From Sarcocystis neurona (taxonomy: Eukaryota > Apicomplexa > Conoidasida > Eucoccidiorida > Sarcocystidae): 64,000 nt of DNA. The stretch covers positions 2,685,577 to 2,749,576 of the forward strand of contig KL647297.1 of assembly GCA_000727475.1 (NCBI GenBank), written 5' to 3'. The translations under genes and the position numbers were made by a program. Shown here in pieces: positions 58,664 to 64,000 of the stretch. Within the stretch, counting starts at the first letter, position 1; every line of letters starts with the position of its first letter. The notes below the pieces were generated by a model, which was given only the letters and a program-made list of their open reading frames with translations, was not told the DNA's origin and did no database searches.

Positions 58664-58698
<35 letters not shown>

Positions 58699-60155
58699 GC
58701 ACGCCTGTGTGTCTCGCTGCCGACCTCGCTGTACTCCGGTGTCTGTACACCAGAAAGGAAGCTGCTGCACGAGTTTAGTGGACATCCCCCTGTGCGCAGG
58801 TCTGCGCCGGTGGAACAAATGGGCCAACCGATAAAATTCTTTGAGCTGTATCTACCGCAGAATAAGCTGCCGAAGAGTTTCAACGAAGCTTTTACATGCT
58901 GCGAGATTCTGCGTCTGCATCTGGAGAGAGACGCGGGAGAAGGTGTACGCACCTACATTTTGTATTTAAAGGAGCAGCTCTGTGTACGCATATGTGTACA
59001 TATACGTAGGTACGTGAGTATGGATTATATATATATATATATATATATATTTGTGTATACGTGGATGCATATGGAGTCAGGCGTATGTGTGTGTGCGTGT
59101 ATATATGTACATATATATGTGTGTGTATATACACAGAGAAAAACAGATGGTTATAGATAGATAGTTGGTATCTAGAGGCAGATGCATGTGGATGTGTGCC
59201 TATGTATGTACGTATCTACGTATGTGTATATTTCTATAGATGGGAGGATGCGTAGCTCTGTATGTGTATGTGTGTCTGTAGGTATATATATATGTATATG
59301 CGAGGATAGATAGATAGGTTATGAGAGATAGACAGATATGGAGAGGGGAATCACGTGGATATATGTGGTGGTATGAGTGTATTCACAAATCCATATGTAG
59401 ATAGACAGAGAGGTAATTTTAGGTAGATGTAAGCTTGTGTATGTAAGTGTGTGTGTGTCTGTGTCGGCAGAGGAATTTCTCTTCAGGCGTATGCATCTGC
59501 ATGCGGACGTGGAAGAAAAGTGGGGAGAACCGCAGCCGCACATATATATATATATGGGTCTACGTGAAGCACCTCGTTAGGCTCTATCTCCTCGCAAGTA
59601 GACGCGCTTGTAGAAGTATCTGTGTACATAATAGTGAAATATATGCATACATACATATGCTTATACGTAAGTATAGACGCACTAATGAATATTCATATAT
59701 ACACGTATATCCACGTGTTACATATATATATATATATATATATACGTAAATGTACAGGCACTTTCGAAGATACACATATACACGTCTATCCGCGTGTCAC
59801 ATGTATATACATATGTATATATATATACCTGTATATATATACATCAGTATATATATATATAATATACAGACACTTTTGAAGATACATATATATACGTATT
59901 ACGTACAGGTATATAATCTGCATATCCACGTATTATATATACATGTATTCAATTACAGGTGCAGCTTAAAGATACATATACCTACGCATATCGAAGTACT
60001 ACATACACATATATAAATATACGTGTATGTATATATAAGTACACTTAAAAGAATACACACACGTACGTGTATCCCAGTACTACACTCATATATATAGACG
60101 AAACGGAAAAAGTGTACATGTGTAGGTGTGTATATATACGTAGAGATGGGTCTAC

Positions 60156-60193
<38 letters not shown>

Positions 60194-62223
60194 GTGCCGG
60201 TTTGTCTATATGCGTATGGCTGCTGCATCGCCGCATACGTCTGTAGGGCTCTCTCTGTTCGTTTGCTGATATGTAGTGGGGACGACAACTTTCGTTGTAG
60301 ATGTTTCTTCTTCGTTGTCGCTCACGAGAACTTTTCACAGATAATCCTCCTCCTCGCAGAAATAGGAAAACGGGCCAATACGTCTACAGAAAGGACGGAT
60401 ATATGGTACCGAGTTTCGCCTCTGTCTGCTACTGCTGTCCCTGGCGGGGACCGGCGTCTCGTGGGGCTTCGACTGCTACTACTGCTGCTCTCGCTGCGGC
60501 TGCTACTGCTGCTGCTCTCGCTGCGGCTGCTACTGCGGCTCTCTGCTGCTGCTACTGTTGCTCTCTGTCTGCTGCTACTGCTGCTCCCGTCTCTCTCCGC
60601 TGCCGCTGCTGCTCACTCTGCTGCTGTTGCTGCTCTCTCTCTGGTCCTCCGGGTGTTGCGCCTTCGCTCCTGCCGTGCTTCTGCTGCTGCCGCTTTCGTC
60701 GCTGCTACTGCTGCGTCTGTCTCTTCTTCGTCTCCCCTTCTTTCTGCTCTGACGCAAGTTCTGCTGTCGCCGCTGTGGTGCGGACTGCTTTGCTGTTCCT
60801 GCATCTGCTGACTTGCGCGCAGACGGTGCGACGCGACTTTTCGCTGTTGGTGCAGACCATGGTCGACACCGTCCTCCGGCTGATGCTCGTCGACAGAAAC
60901 GTGGAAGCAGCAAAAACGTACACAAGGGAAAAAGTAGCCGAGCTCCTCCAGGTAGCAACAAGCTTCTTTGCTATTCTGGGCAAAAGGCTGTCTTTCTCTT
61001 GACCTAGACACATATCTCTGTGGACGTGTCTTTGAATCTGCTGCTTTATCATACACACGAAGAAAACTACATACGTATACGTAGGCATACGTGTAACCGT
61101 AAACACGCTGAAGACCATGCTACGTGTGTATATATATATATGTATATATATAGATGTATATATATATATGTATATATATAGATGTGTATATATATACATA
61201 TATATATATGTATATATATAGGGACAGAGAGAGATGAGGCGGCATAAGCGGAAAGACTTCTGCAGCTTTAGAGATGGAGTTCTCTGGTATACATACAGAT
61301 CTCTCTCTATATATGCATATCTCATATATGTATAGATGTGTATGTGCATATATATATATATATATGTATGTATGCGTATGGATGATATAACAAGTATACG
61401 TACGTGTGCGGGATATAAGAGGGACGGTAGCGCGCAGCGGGTGCAGGTGAGCGGACGTTATGTATTCATCTCGAAGATACATCGTTCGAAGTGGATATAT
61501 GTGTATCTGTTACTGTTGGTGTGCCCGTACCCCTGCTGCTACTGTTACTGCTGCTCTTGTCGCTGTTGGTGGGGTGCCGCTGCTGCTGTCACTGTTGCGC
61601 TTGCCGTGAGAAACCGACTCACGTGGAAGTGAGTCGGTTTCGACTCCCATGTGTGTGGACCCGCGCTGCTGCTGTTGCCGTTGCTGCTGCGTAGAAATGC
61701 CTGACACGCATATATATACCAACGCGCAGCAAAAGCTGCTGCAGTGGCTGCTGCTGCTGCTGTTGCTGTTGCTGCTGCGTAAGGGTGCCTGACACGTATG
61801 TATGTATATATATATATATATATCATCGCGCAGCAAAAGCTGCTGCAGTGGCTGCCGGTGCTGCTACGATGCTGCTGCGGCACAGTATATAGGTTCGCCC
61901 TATATAAATATGTGTAGTAGGCGCCATAAGAGAAGCTGCTACTGCTGTTGCTGCTGTTGCATCATGTGCGGATGCCCCCGATATATTTTGTGTGCATGTG
62001 AGTGCGCAATAAGAGAACCTGCTGCTGATACTGCTGTTCCTCCTGCTGCTGTTGCTACTGCTGCTGCTGTTGCTACTGCTGCTGCTGTTTCTCCTGCTGC
62101 TGTTGCTGCTGCTGCAGAACAAAATAGACTTGAGTTTGCTGGTGCAGACGAAGAGCCTGGGGAAAATGGATTACGACACGCGACTGCCCCACGTAGAACT
62201 CGCAAAGAAGTTGAGGAAGCGCG
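32106..62223 (+). CDS. POL3/POLD1-like: DNA polymerase delta catalytic subunit (3' end beyond window)
   Basis: B-family replicative polymerase of the nucleus, working with PCNA in lagging-strand synthesis and repair, with 3'-5' proofreading. Seventeen exons are placed; they sum to 4060 nt (1353 codons plus 1 nt) and every junction phase agrees. Order of domains: Ala-rich N-terminus (1-160); N-terminal domain ([15 protein letters not shown] near 256); exonuclease Exo I FDIEC (612-616), Exo [11 protein letters not shown] (783-791), Exo III YCLKD (900-904); polymerase motif [10 protein letters not shown] (996-1004), motif [10 protein letters not shown] (1086-1094), KKRY (1252-1255), motif C YGDTDS (1199-1204). 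Catalytic acidic residues of both active sites are present. Species-specific low-complexity inserts lie at about 191-253, 418-530, 641-735 and 1133-1190. ATG 32106 (GAAGATGG context) is the first Met after an in-frame TAG at 32070. The C-terminal zinc fingers are missing because the window ends inside the next intron. Confidence 0.92.
32580..33545 (+). repeat. Polypurine tract in Pol delta intron 1
   Basis: Nearly 1 kb in which the plus strand is almost only A and G (GAAAGAAAGGGGAGGAGATG and like). No tandem unit. The complementary strand yields an artefactual 544-codon Ser/Phe/Leu frame at 32149-33783. The tract can form triplex DNA in principle. Confidence 0.8.
34325..34354 (+). CDS. Pol delta exon 2 (microexon, 30 nt)
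   Basis: Between CTGCTGCAG and GTGAGAGCG. With its neighbours it reads [16 protein letters not shown], matching the position of the conserved ...IFQQLEID segment of Pol delta. An in-frame TGA at 34312 shows it cannot extend upstream. A start at 34328 is equally in phase. Confidence 0.5.
   Translation, partial: QQRYPPKKI
35212..35756 (+). CDS. Pol delta exon 3 (N-terminal domain)
   Basis: Begins [20 protein letters not shown], then a Ser/Ala low-complexity insert, then [20 protein letters not shown] and [10 protein letters not shown], characteristic of the Pol delta N-terminal domain. A Gln-rich insert follows. Donor CTAGAT|GTAAGC, phase 0. The acceptor could also be at 35222 (TTTTTTTCAG), which would drop the conserved Gln. 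Confidence 0.8.
36000..37560. repeat. Microsatellite filler and ~110-bp repeats, Pol delta intron 3
   Basis: TA/TG/CA-rich. Within it the motif GAGCTC/GTAGCTCTAC followed by AAT.A.GCG and TATACAAGCAC recurs at about 37216, 37320 and 37433, an irregular repeat of roughly 105-113 bp. No coding content is seen. Confidence 0.6.
38121..38198 (+). CDS. Pol delta exon 4
   Basis: [20 protein letters not shown] then RVERKQ, just before the conserved SLMYY of exon 5 (compare VELVxRQSIMYY). Bounded by ATGGCTGCAG and GTACTTCTC; both junctions phase 0. Preceded by 200 bp of CTG-rich intron. Confidence 0.65.
40720..41299 (+). CDS. Pol delta exon 5
   Basis: [20 protein letters not shown] and [17 protein letters not shown], an insert of about 113 residues (Ser/Pro, Asp/Glu, then Gln/Ala), then [20 protein letters not shown] and SWLS. 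These match the conserved ALP..V...R.LLE.GI and YEANV.F..RFM.D..I.GCNW blocks. Acceptor TTCTCTGCAG; donor CTCCG|GTATTG, phase 1. Confidence 0.9.
42200..42349 (+). CDS. Pol delta exon 6 (leads into Exo I)
   Basis: [33 protein letters not shown], then PPLRLLSF. The last codon is split: G here plus AT of exon 7 gives the catalytic Asp of FDIEC. Acceptor GTTGCTGCAG; donor CTTCG|GTCAGT. Confidence 0.9.
43382..43872 (+). CDS. Pol delta exon 7 (Exo I; exonuclease domain with insert)
   Basis: Completes FDIEC, then [21 protein letters not shown] Ser/Asn/Lys/Gln-rich insert of about 95 residues follows, then [20 protein letters not shown] and [12 protein letters not shown]. In other organisms the insert position is a short loop. 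Acceptor GCTGCTGCAG; donor GACAC|GTGAGA, phase 0. Confidence 0.9.
43905..44292. repeat. 25-bp tandem array, Pol delta intron 7
   Basis: Five nearly identical 25-bp units (core TCTTCATGTAGACACGACGA) span 44156-44292. Degenerate units of similar size (GTAGACACGAG with TCTTCGTG) run from 43905 to 44156. The array starts about 35 bp after the exon 7 donor. There are no unique spacers, so it is a minisatellite. Confidence 0.85.
45555..45886. repeat. ~110-bp tandem repeat, three copies, Pol delta intron 7
   Basis: AAGTACCAGCTTCACA starts at 45564, 45673 and 45784. Each copy ends with GCGAATTGCCTATCAACATG and carries internal TA runs of varying length. The copies are nearly identical, which implies recent duplication. 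Confidence 0.85.
46140..46620. repeat. ~70-bp imperfect tandem repeat, Pol delta intron 7
   Basis: Four to five units alternate CTCCCTGCTTCTGG, then TCTCCGTCT, then ACGCAGCAGCAGCTGT. They are diverged enough to be older than the 45.6 kb repeat. They lie just upstream of exon 8. Confidence 0.7.
46784..46938 (+). CDS. Pol delta exon 8 (Exo II)
   Basis: [20 protein letters not shown] holds the Exo II Asn and Asp. It continues [15 protein letters not shown] and IKESSFSSR. Donor CTCG|GTGAGT, phase 2. The last about 30 nt and the donor are repeated twice more in the following intron. Confidence 0.93.
46908..47120 (+). repeat. Triplicated exon 8 end and 5' splice site
   Basis: A unit of about 74 bp holding CAAAATCAAAGAAAGCAGC, TTCTCGTCTCG and the donor GTGAGTCTTCC occurs at about 46908, 46984 and 47060. 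Copy 1 is the exon end. Copy 2 keeps TTCGTGAGTCC. Copy 3 has CTCGTTGAGTC and loses the GTGAG donor. Confidence 0.8.
47677..47818 (+). CDS. Pol delta exon 9
   Basis: Reads [20 protein letters not shown] then [20 protein letters not shown] and LKEQK, the YGTRE...GR.Q.DLL...REYKL.SY.LN block between Exo II and Exo III. Acceptor TGTTTTGCAG; donor AAAAA|GTGAGA, phase 0. Confidence 0.93.
47870..48910. repeat. Dispersed GTGTACGTACAC palindromes, Pol delta intron 9
   Basis: Perfect or near-perfect copies lie at 48121-48133, 48572-48585, 48706-48719 and 48887-48900, with diverged ones (GGTGTCTGTACACC) near 48426. Several are followed by CAGAA. Early in the intron GTGTAGTGACAC is repeated twice about 55 bp apart. 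Confidence 0.75.
49341..49528 (+). CDS. Pol delta exon 10 (Exo III)
   Basis: [20 protein letters not shown], then [13 protein letters not shown] (Exo III Tyr and Asp), [16 protein letters not shown]. Acceptor CTGTTGCAG; donor ACCCG|GTGCGC, phase 2. Confidence 0.93.
49960..50330. repeat. ~175-bp duplicated unit, Pol delta intron 10
   Basis: GAAGTACAGCTACG occurs at about 49996 and 50171. Each copy is followed by a TA tract, a GGGACAGAGAGAAAAAGAGG-like purine stretch and ATTG(A/G)CATCTGCATATA. The phrase TGTAACCACT.CT.CTTCCGT is also repeated at about 49934 and 50537. Confidence 0.65.
50797..50872 (+). CDS. Pol delta exon 11
   Basis: [20 protein letters not shown] then VPSVK; the split Arg codon gives LLTRGQQIKV, matching LLSRGQQVKV. 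Acceptor TCTCCCGCAG; donor CAAG|GTAAAG, phase 0. Confidence 0.92.
50990..53030. repeat. CAG-rich then CTG-rich halves of Pol delta intron 11
   Basis: The plus strand is CAG/GCA-rich at about 51060-51560 and CTG/TGC-rich at about 51740-53030, ending at the exon 12 acceptor. All long frames here are poly-Ala, poly-Ser, poly-Leu or poly-Cys and not conserved. The halves are complementary in composition. Confidence 0.7.
53032..53220 (+). CDS. Pol delta exon 12 (polymerase motif A)
   Basis: [20 protein letters not shown] then [20 protein letters not shown]. The Asp of DFxSLYPSI is a metal ligand of the polymerase site. Acceptor ATTGTTGCAG; donor CTGAC|GTAGGT, phase 0. A second acceptor nine bases later (CACAG) is possible. 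Confidence 0.93.
53489..53707 (+). CDS. Pol delta exon 13 (polymerase motif B)
   Basis: A run of Thr, then [20 protein letters not shown] and [20 protein letters not shown]. Includes the fingers Lys and NSxYG. Acceptor CGTCTGCAG; donor GCCACC|GTAAAC, phase 0. Confidence 0.93.
53725..54870. repeat. 60-bp and 23-bp tandem repeats with assembly gap, Pol delta intron 13
   Basis: A 60-bp unit (GCGCTCCTCCTGGTACT...CTGATAG) repeats in exact register at 53825, 53885 and 53945. From 53950 and again after the gap the unit is 23 bp (core CTCCTCCTGATACTGCTGCT). N fills 54059-54775, inside the array, so copy number is unknown. Confidence 0.9.
54059..54775. other. Assembly gap (N)
   Basis: 717 N inside a 23-bp tandem array in Pol delta intron 13. 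No exon is needed here: exons 13 and 14 join in phase and give uninterrupted conserved sequence. Confidence 0.99.
54870..56190. repeat. CTG-rich 3' part of Pol delta intron 13
   Basis: Dense CTG/TGC triplets with a TA microsatellite at 55500-55522, running to the exon 14 acceptor at 56193. No conserved protein in any frame. Confidence 0.6.
56194..56557 (+). CDS. Pol delta exon 14 (motif C with preceding insert)
   Basis: [20 protein letters not shown], then about 60 residues rich in Gln, Lys and Glu, then [20 protein letters not shown]. The two Asp of YGDTDS are polymerase catalytic residues. Acceptor GTGTGCAG; donor CTATG|GTAAGT, phase 1. Confidence 0.93.
56570..57000. repeat. CAG/CAA-rich repeat after the exon 14 donor
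   Basis: Irregular units of about 27-33 bp (GCAGATCAACGGGCGCA and GCAGCAACTGCGGCAGATCA) recur about five times between 56625 and 56765. All three plus frames are open for over 80 codons, as expected of such a repeat. Intronic by splice-phase agreement of exons 14 and 15. Confidence 0.65.
58118..58281 (+). CDS. Pol delta exon 15 (KKRY region)
   Basis: [40 protein letters not shown], then [15 protein letters not shown] contacts primer in family B polymerases. Acceptor CTCTGCAG; donor CGAG|GTGGGG, phase 0. Confidence 0.93.
58282..60822 (+). other. Pol delta intron 15
   Basis: Contains diverged and perfect copies of the GGTGTACGTACACC palindrome (58302, 58473-58486, 58737), an (AC)n run at 58663-58693, a long TA/TG/CG block at 58990-60200 and a CTG/GCT tract at 60420-60800 leading to the exon 16 acceptor. 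No gene seen. Confidence 0.7.
60823..60951 (+). CDS. Pol delta exon 16 (thumb)
   Basis: [20 protein letters not shown] then [20 protein letters not shown], matching the VRRDN...L.IDRD thumb block. Acceptor TTGCGCGCAG; donor CTCCAG|GTAGCA, phase 0. Confidence 0.92.
61610..61641. repeat. Perfect 13-bp inverted repeat (hairpin), Pol delta intron 16
   Basis: GAAACCGACTCAC and GTGAGTCGGTTTC flank a six-base loop GTGGAA. It is GC-balanced and stands out in a CTG-rich surround. Confidence 0.9.
61670..61865. repeat. ~110-bp duplication, Pol delta intron 16
   Basis: GCAGCAAAAGCTGCTGCAGT occurs at about 61727 and 61831. Each is preceded by TGCCTGACACG and a TA run and followed by TGGCTGC. CTG triplets fill the space between. 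A CTG tract (62025-62117) then leads to exon 17. Confidence 0.7.
62118..62223 (+). CDS. Pol delta exon 17 (last exon inside window)
   Basis: [20 protein letters not shown] then [13 protein letters not shown], the conserved ..DLS.LV.TK.L...Y....PHVE.A..M.KRD block. Donor GCGCG|GTAAGT, phase 1. The next block (GDRVPYVI in relatives) and the Cys clusters are not found before 64000. Confidence 0.92.
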
Positions 62224-62670
62224 GTAAGTGCAGACGTCCCTCTGTGTATGTGTGTGTGTGGAGCCGATGTCTTCTTCATTTTCCATCTTTTCTGCGTCGT
62301 CCCCTTTTCGTCGTTTTCCTCTAAGCTCCGTCCACACTTCGTCGTCTCACCGATGTTCACAACGCATGCAACTTCTTCCGTCTCCATCTACTCGCTTCCC
62401 GCGCGCGCATCTTCTTCACACTTTTCTTCTCTGCTGTTCTTCTTTGTCTTTCTATTTCTTTGGTCCTCTTCTATTCCTTCCTGCATCTCTCCTCGTCTGT
62501 AGCTGCTGCTTTGGGTCGTTTCGCTCGACTTCTCGGCCTCTTGTTCTGGGGGGGTTCTTCTGCTTTGTCTTGTCTTCTTCTTCTCCTCCGTCTTCCGCGT
62601 TTGTTCCTTCCTATTCCTCGACTTTGCTTTCCGTCTTCTTCTCTTCCCCACACTCCATAAGAGTATGGCA
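62224..62670. repeat. Pyrimidine-rich start of the intron after Pol delta exon 17
   Basis: After GTAAGTGC the plus strand is C/T-rich (TTCTTCTTTGTCTTTCTATT) to about 62660. No coding signal. With the purine tract of intron 1 it shows that long one-sided purine/pyrimidine stretches occur in both orientations in this gene. Confidence 0.5.
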
Positions 62671-62795
62671 GGAGTACTGCAGCGGCAAGTGTCGTCGCTT
62701 GGCCTCCTTCTTAAACCGCAGTATGTCCTCCTTTTTTCCGTTTTTGGAATATCTTTTTCGCGCGTCCAGCTTGCAGTTGTCACAGAAATATCCAG

Positions 62796-63320
62796 TTTAC
62801 ATACACCACAGGAGACGTAGTGTACGTACACCTCAGAAGATGTAGTGTACGTACACCTCAGAAGGTGTCGTGTACGTACACCTCAGAAGATGTAGTGTAC
62901 GTACACCTCAGAAGATGTCGTGTACGTACACCACAGAGATGCAGTGTCCGTGCACCACAGGAGAAATGTGTAGTGTAAATACACCACAGAAAGACGAAGT
63001 GTGCATACATCGCAGAAATACTTAGTTTAGATACACCACAGGAATCTGCACTGTACGTACACCGTAGAGAGACGTAGTGTGCGTGTATACCGCAGGAGTG
63101 TGTGGTGTACATACACCGTACAAATCTGTAGTGTGCGTGCACCATTGAAACACGCAGCGTGCATACTCCACAGAAGCGTGTGTAGTGTACACGCAGATAA
63201 CGAATACTCGGTGTACGTACACCACAGAAATACTTCGAGTACATACCCCATACAAATGTCTAGTGTACAGACACCAAAGAAATACCTCACGCCCACTCAC
63301 CACAGGAATATGGAGTGTGC
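62796..63320. repeat. 25-28-bp minisatellite built on a GTGTACGTACACC palindrome
   Basis: TGTACGTACACC starts at 62821, 62846, 62871, 62896 and 62921 (exact 25-bp period, spacer TCAGAAGATGTAG or variants). Diverged units of about 27-29 bp then continue to 63320; a full GGTGTACGTACACC remains at 63210-63223. All three minus-strand frames stay open through it because 25 is not a multiple of three; they are not genes. Confidence 0.9.
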
Positions 63321-63419
63321 AGCTACGTTACAGGTGCTTCCCTGCAAAACACATAGGAAAACCTTCGGCTTTCCATTCTACTGCACATACATACGCGTAT
63401 TGTTTTACACTTTTTCATG

Positions 63420-64000
63420 TTAGCCTGTACATGTATTCATATGCCTTCGCCAATGTTAAAATTTAATCCACCTATGTACTGATCTAGACAATGTTCATCT
63501 ATACATGTACATATATATGCATACACACACACACACACACACGAACGTGAATGCACACATACATATATATATATATATACGTATGTGCATGTCTTTACAT
63601 ATAAATAGATACGTACGTATACGTGTGTACACACGTATACATATATACATACAGAAACACACATCCACACACGTTTGTAGACTCACACATATGCGTGTGT
63701 GTAGCTATATATCTATATAGTAAAGACATACGTAGATGCACACATACACACATATATATGTACAACGGTCCATATATGTATATATGTGTGTACATACATA
63801 CATATATATATAGACAAGTATATACACGCATACGTATACATATGTACGTCTATTTCTATAGAGAGATACACACACACATATATACATCTGTGCGTTCGTC
63901 TTAACACACAGACACAATCCGTGTATACCTGTCCCTATGTTCATTCATATACACACGCATACATATACACACATATCCATCCATACAAATATGTCCCTGC
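63420..64000. repeat. Microsatellite filler to the window end
   Basis: TA, CA and TACG steps with an (AC)n run near 63523-63541. Presumed to be inside the Pol delta intron that follows exon 17. No coding signal. Confidence 0.6.

Noticed and set aside
62858..63303. Three overlapping minus-strand frames of 89-128 codons
   Set aside because: They arise because the 25-bp repeat lacks stops in all frames on that strand; the products are repeats of VYVHT-like words.

Overview
The window looks like nuclear DNA of an apicomplexan of the Eimeria type. The evidence is trinucleotide CAG/CTG runs inside and beside exons, homopolymeric Ala, Gln and Ser tracts inside conserved proteins, many large GT-AG introns, and long alternating purine-pyrimidine (TA/TG/CA/CG) microsatellite filler. 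I did not use a database, so the species is not fixed. There are two runs of N (11245-11653 and 54059-54775), both at simple or tandem repeats. CAG/CTG runs stay open in several frames, so most long open frames here are meaningless. I called genes from conserved motifs plus intron-phase agreement.

Layout. (1) 1 to 14061, plus strand: the 3' part of an unrecognised multi-exon gene for a Leu/Ala-rich helical protein with a Lys/Arg-rich tail. (2) 14062-18490: spacer almost free of microsatellites, with an imperfect 78-bp duplication. (3) 18491-23362, plus strand: a two-exon glutaminyl-peptide cyclotransferase of the plant/bacterial beta-propeller type, inflated to about 1081 residues by low-complexity inserts and preceded by a membrane anchor. 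(4) 23363-32105: spacer with a CAG-rich stretch, a 52-bp near-perfect palindrome, a probable decayed Ty3-type reverse transcriptase/RNase H piece on the minus strand, a pyrimidine tract and a 20-bp perfect palindrome. (5) 32106 to beyond the window end, plus strand: the catalytic subunit of DNA polymerase delta. I place 17 exons, 32106-62223; their summed length (4060 nt) and all junction phases agree. The C-terminal zinc-finger part is not in the window.

The polymerase gene is the main content: about 1353 codons spread over 30 kb. All three exonuclease motifs and polymerase motifs A, B and C are intact. Several introns carry private tandem arrays: 25-bp units at 43.9-44.3 kb and 62.8-63.3 kb, about 110-bp units at 45.6 kb, about 70-bp units at 46.2-46.6 kb, and 23/60-bp units around the N gap at 54 kb. 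A short palindrome, GGTGTACGTACACC, recurs in introns and is the core of the 62.8 kb array. CTG runs sit upstream of 3' splice sites, while CAG runs sit in exons or just after 5' splice sites. Some introns could therefore fold end to end as CAG:CUG RNA duplexes. No functional link between the three genes is evident from their content.
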